Part shown: in pieces, positions 49,137 to 52,036 of the stretch
Layout: every line of letters starts with the position of its first letter
Position numbering within the stretch: position 1 is the stretch's first letter
Assembly: GCA_014799385.1 (NCBI GenBank)
Contig: JAAVIC010000006.1
Span: 1-52,036, forward strand
From: Oscillospiraceae bacterium
GTDB taxonomy: Bacteria; Bacillota; Clostridia; Oscillospirales; Ruminococcaceae
DNA: 52,036 nucleotides
Direction: 5' to 3'
The notes under the pieces: generated by a model
The model's input: only the letters and a program-made list of their open reading frames with translations
The model's database searches: none
Told to the model about the DNA's origin: nothing
Made by a program: the position numbers and the translations under genes

Positions 49137-50504
49137 TCAATTCAGATAGTTTTCCAGTGCTTCCATAGCACTCTCGCCAAGTTTTTCCGAAACAAATTCG
49201 CTGCCGCAGAGAATATAACTGCGGAACACATAAACAGTCGCCTCTTTGCTTCTTCCCATTCTGCCGAGAATGATCGCCGTGCCGAGAAGAACCATACCGT
49301 TTTTGCTTCCGTTCTTGCAGCCGTATGCTTTCTTTATGCAGTCATACGCGTTTTCAAGCTCGTCCTTGTCGAGATAAATATTTGCTTTGAGGAAATAAAG
49401 ATATGCCGCTTCCTCATAAACCTCCGGTTCTTCCGTGAACACCTTAAAAGCTGCGTCAATTCCTTTCAGTCTTTCCTCGGCGTCGCCGTCTGCGTGTTTT
49501 CCGTAGGCATTCAGTGCCTTCTCGCCGAGTTTTTTGCGCTCCTTGTCCTTCTTCTCGGATTCAAGGAACTCGATTTCCGACTTGCCATGACGACTTTCCC
49601 GGATTTCCTCTAAGGTATAAGCTTTGAATTTTCCGCTTGCAATACAATCATCAATGAATTTCTGTTTTTCCAGAACCTCATCGGTTATTTCGAGATTTGT
49701 TTCCTGCTCCAGAAATGCGCGGTATTCCTCCGGAAAAGGCTCCTTGCGCTTTCTTGAGGTATCCCTGTCGGCAAACAGGAAGCATCTTCTCGCCGCTTCC
49801 ATATACCCTAACTCATACAATATCTTTCCCGCAAGTATATTTGTTTTTACAAGGTTAGGCATCTTTTTGCGCTCATCGACAACATACAGCAACCCCGACA
49901 ATCTCAGCGCGGTGCGGTATGCCTTGTGCTCATAACAGAGCCGAAGTATTTCATACACGATATTATAAGCTGCTTTGTCCTGCCATTTCGGGACTTCCAG
50001 GTTTCTCCATTGATCCAACGGCGCGGCGAAATCCTTCAGCAGTTCTTCATAATCGTCCTCCGTCAATTCGCCAAGCTCGTCCGTTATCATTCCCATAATG
50101 TCCGCCACATTTTCATTGGCACTCTCTTTGCTGAGCGGAATAAAGGCTTTGTTGCTGTTCGCTACATCGCCCTTGCTGGACTCCTTGATTTCACGTGTCA
50201 CAAACTCTCTGCAAATTTCCAAATCGCCGTTGTCAAAAGCAATTTCCGCGCTTAAACCCCATACTCGGTAAGCCGGTCTTCCCTCTCTTGCGAGCTGCAA
50301 AACGGCTATTGCACGCGCAAAATCATATATCCGATACTTGTTGCTGTACCGTCCGAGGGTCTCCGCTTCAACATTCACTATGTCATATGACTTTGTGCTT
50401 CTATTGGAATTGTAGTTGTTAATATGCGCTTCTATTTCTTCTTGAACATTCGTTGGTATAAAATCGTCCTCCGTAAACGGTATATACATATTCGCTTTTT
50501 CCAT
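49137..50504 (-). CDS. Helical-repeat (TPR-like) protein
   Basis: 455 residues, all helical, no signal peptide. TPR-like pairs are visible (AIAVLQLAREGRPAYRVWGLSAEIAFDNGDLEICREFV; AYLYFLKANIYLDKDELENAYDCIKKAYG). The middle is strongly charged (SEKKDKERKKLGEKAL). Probably a protein-binding scaffold. It lies in a minus-strand run with the two NTF2-like genes; 14 bp separate it from paralogue A. Confidence 0.65.
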   Translation of the reverse strand: MEKANMYIPFTEDDFIPTNVQEEIEAHINNYNSNRSTKSYDIVNVEAETLGRYSNKYRIYDFARAIAVLQLAREGRPAYRVWGLSAEIAFDNGDLEICREFVTREIKESSKGDVANSNKAFIPLSKESANENVADIMGMITDELGELTEDDYEELLKDFAAPLDQWRNLEVPKWQDKAAYNIVYEILRLCYEHKAYRTALRLSGLLYVVDERKKMPNLVKTNILAGKILYELGYMEAARRCFLFADRDTSRKRKEPFPEEYRAFLEQETNLEITDEVLEKQKFIDDCIASGKFKAYTLEEIRESRHGKSEIEFLESEKKDKERKKLGEKALNAYGKHADGDAEERLKGIDAAFKVFTEEPEVYEEAAYLYFLKANIYLDKDELENAYDCIKKAYGCKNGSKNGMVLLGTAIILGRMGRSKEATVYVFRSYILCGSEFVSEKLGESAMEALENYLN

Positions 50505-50536
50505 TTACAACACCCTGCCTTTCTTAATGCTCCAAC

Positions 50537-51160
50537 TTATATATTTGCGATTCTGTGCTTCAGCATCTCCGCCTTAAAGTCCTCCGGGTTCATAGTCACC
50601 TCTACGACCCTTTCATCATACGGAACATCTTTTCCGTTACGAACCCGATAGGTATACCTTACAAACAGCCTATCGCAGTCGTGAATATCCACTATTTTAC
50701 TGCACCAGCCTCTCATGGAAAAACCGCCCGGTTGGGATTTAAGCTCAACCCAATCCTCGGAACAACTTTCACAATTGAACGCTATCGCGACCTCGTTATT
50801 TTCTATTTCGGCGGGCAGACGATACGCTATTTCTTCATTTACTCCCCACATATGATTGAGTATACAATCACGGGCAAATTGACCGATAGAACGTCCTTCC
50901 TCCTCTTTGGCTTTTAACTCCTTGGCAACCGCCTCCGTGGTCTTGCTTGTATCGTTATACACAACATAGAAATCGACCTCATACAAATCATATATGTCGC
51001 CGGATCCAATATCTCTTGCGTAACTGTCCAGATAATCCAGATAGTCATAAAAAGAATCGTCTGTTTTCTCCTTAAATTGAGTGACGAAACATTGTTTTTT
51101 CGTAAAAATATTAAGTGCGTCCCTGTATACGCTGCCGTTATACATTACAAATCTATACAT
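50537..51160 (-). CDS. Uncharacterised protein of the immunity-like cluster
   Basis: 207 residues from ATG 51160 (AAGGGG). Starts MYRFVMYNGSVYRDALNIFTKKQCFV; ends MNPEDFKAEMLKHRIANI; five Cys residues, including FNCESCSEDW. No family recognised. Preceded by covarying leader element 4. Confidence 0.6.
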   Translation of the reverse strand: MYRFVMYNGSVYRDALNIFTKKQCFVTQFKEKTDDSFYDYLDYLDSYARDIGSGDIYDLYEVDFYVVYNDTSKTTEAVAKELKAKEEEGRSIGQFARDCILNHMWGVNEEIAYRLPAEIENNEVAIAFNCESCSEDWVELKSQPGGFSMRGWCSKIVDIHDCDRLFVRYTYRVRNGKDVPYDERVVEVTMNPEDFKAEMLKHRIANI

Positions 51161-51169
51161 AAATTACCC

Positions 51170-51300
51170 CTTATTTTAATAGCAAATTTGGCACCGCTGC
51201 AAACGAAAATTGCTTTGCAATTTTCGTTTGCGCTAGCTCGCCGCGAAAGCTCCGCTGCGCTGCGCCTCCGCGGCGGCTTGCCAAATTTGCACGAATCACC
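51170..51300 (-). repeat. Covarying leader element 4
   Basis: Outer stem GCAAATTTGGCA (51290-51279) / TGCCAAATTTGC (51193-51182), perfect 12 bp. Inner GCCGCCGCG / CGCGGCG arm. 14-bp hairpin GCAAACGAAAATTG (51199-51231) with the same CAAAG loop (minus strand). It ends in TATTAAAATAAGGGG, the SD region of the 51160 gene. Confidence 0.75.
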
Positions 51301-51415
51301 GATAGCTTGTCCCAAATCAGACGCGCTATGATTGCAACCCGATAAGTTGCCTGAGTTTACAACACGCTAAAACCTCGCTCTAAACAGTGGATTATGGTTA
51401 TAATCCGAATAGCTG

Positions 51416-51913
51416 TCACTTGATTCCCGTCACCGACCAGCTGCTGCTAGACCCCATACGATAGTAAACCTCGTCCAAAAGCCATTTATCGTCAATCAGA
51501 CGATAAACGAACTTATACTGATTCGAGATTTTTGCCGTATCGCGTATTTCAACCGCCGCGCGTTCGGCGTTCCGCATAGAGAACGTAGCCTCGCACTCTT
51601 CGTCAATATATCCGTAGGTCTGCGGCTCCCTCCATGAGAGACCGTAGCCTCGTTTGAGCAGCTTTTCGGAGAACCGCGCGGGAGTTACGATCTTGCGCAT
51701 TTCGTCCCGTACATAATCCGACAACGCTTCGTCCTCATCGGTATACACCGACTGTGAAATACCTTTCTTTTCTTTATCAGCCTCAATCTCATCTTCGCGT
51801 TTTACCGCTTCCTTTTCCAGAGCGTTTATTTCGCGCAGCAACTCAAACAGCGGCATGCAAATCTCGTCCTGAAAATCCTTATACTTTTCGCTTGCTTTAT
51901 TAATAATCTCCAT
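51416..51913 (-). CDS. NTF2-like immunity-type protein, paralogue B
   Basis: 165 residues from ATG 51913 (AAGGAG): MEIINKASEKYKDFQDEICMPLFELLREINALE, WREPQTYGYIDEECEATFSMRNAERAAVEIRD, YRLIDDKWLLDEVYYRM. Clearly homologous to 48622-49122. A small soluble protein with NTF2-like pattern. No toxin gene lies next to it inside the window. Confidence 0.65.
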   Translation of the reverse strand: MEIINKASEKYKDFQDEICMPLFELLREINALEKEAVKREDEIEADKEKKGISQSVYTDEDEALSDYVRDEMRKIVTPARFSEKLLKRGYGLSWREPQTYGYIDEECEATFSMRNAERAAVEIRDTAKISNQYKFVYRLIDDKWLLDEVYYRMGSSSSWSVTGIK

Positions 51914-51920
51914 AAATAAC

Positions 51921-52036
51921 TCCTTATTTTAATAAAAATCCAAAATTTCCGAACGCCTGGGCTCCGCTTCGCTTCGCCAGCGTTCGGAAACCGGTTAAAA
52001 TTTGCGAAGCAAATTTTGACTCTTTTTGGATTTTGT
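51921..52036 (-). repeat. Covarying leader element 5 (cut by window end)
   Basis: Outer stem AAAATCCAAAA (52034-52024) / TTTTGGATTTT (51945-51935), perfect. Hairpin AAAATTTGC-TTC-GCAAATTTT (51997-52017). Arm TTTCCGAACGC...GCGTTCGGAAA (51946-51990). Then TTATTAAAATAAGGAG before the ATG at 51913. Confidence 0.7.

Overview
The window looks like chromosomal DNA of a spore-forming, anaerobic Clostridia member, most like Ruminococcaceae/Oscillospirales. The grounds are a spoIIP gene, a complete Rnf complex (C-D-G-E-A-B) behind an ApbE lipoprotein, a fructose PTS operon, GHKL/LytTR two-component systems, strong Shine-Dalgarno sites and many structured intergenic repeats. The genus is not proven by anything seen here.

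Region 1 (43-8015) is an integrated element of 7810 bp between a tRNA-Asn(GTT) and a 117-bp direct repeat that carries the 3' end of that tRNA (one mismatch). Its left part is an inovirus (filamentous phage) provirus on the minus strand: ssDNA-binding protein, two tiny membrane proteins, major coat with signal peptide, ribbon-helix-helix gene with an in-frame TGA, Zot/pI-like ATPase, pIII-like adhesin, pVI-like membrane protein and tyrosine integrase. A consensus promoter covered by GGTGC operators and a divergent XRE repressor form the lysogeny switch. The right part holds a DUF2726 protein, a frameshifted HNH endonuclease and a serine recombinase remnant.

Region 2 (8016-19300) is accessory. 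It has a cupin and Rrf2 regulator sharing three palindromic operators, an SLC13/ArsB-type permease, a broken DUF1848 gene, tRNA-Leu(CAG), a frameshifted one-polypeptide restriction-modification enzyme and a serine recombinase pseudogene. It ends in a quorum-sensing-like locus: GHKL kinase plus LytTR regulator, two copies of an AgrA-like direct-repeat operator, each followed by a 14-residue peptide ORF, a DUF5085-like protein and a second LytTR regulator.

Region 3 (19500-24830) is fruR-fruK-fruA-ptsH-ptsI. fruA is broken by a C6 frameshift and by an inversion-deletion, while its neighbours are intact.

Region 4 (24950-35820) holds redox and stress genes: two flavodoxin/aldo-keto reductase sets with LysR regulators, an alpha/beta hydrolase, an HxlR regulator and a macrodomain-SirTM-DUF5131 operon of the protein ADP-ribosylation type.

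Region 5 (36166-43430) is apbE-nusG domain II-Gx transporter-rnfCDGEAB, with a tandemly repeated leader. Region 6 (43500-52036) holds leuS, spoIIP and a minus-strand cluster of small immunity-like proteins (two NTF2-like paralogues, DUF6882-like, a helical-repeat protein). Five genes in regions 5 and 6 (rnfC, leuS, and those starting at 48453, 51160 and 51913) share a 5' leader. In it a variable but always complementary 8-12 bp outer stem encloses further hairpins and sits directly on the ribosome binding site. That leader family and the twin peptide/operator locus are the most novel-looking signals.
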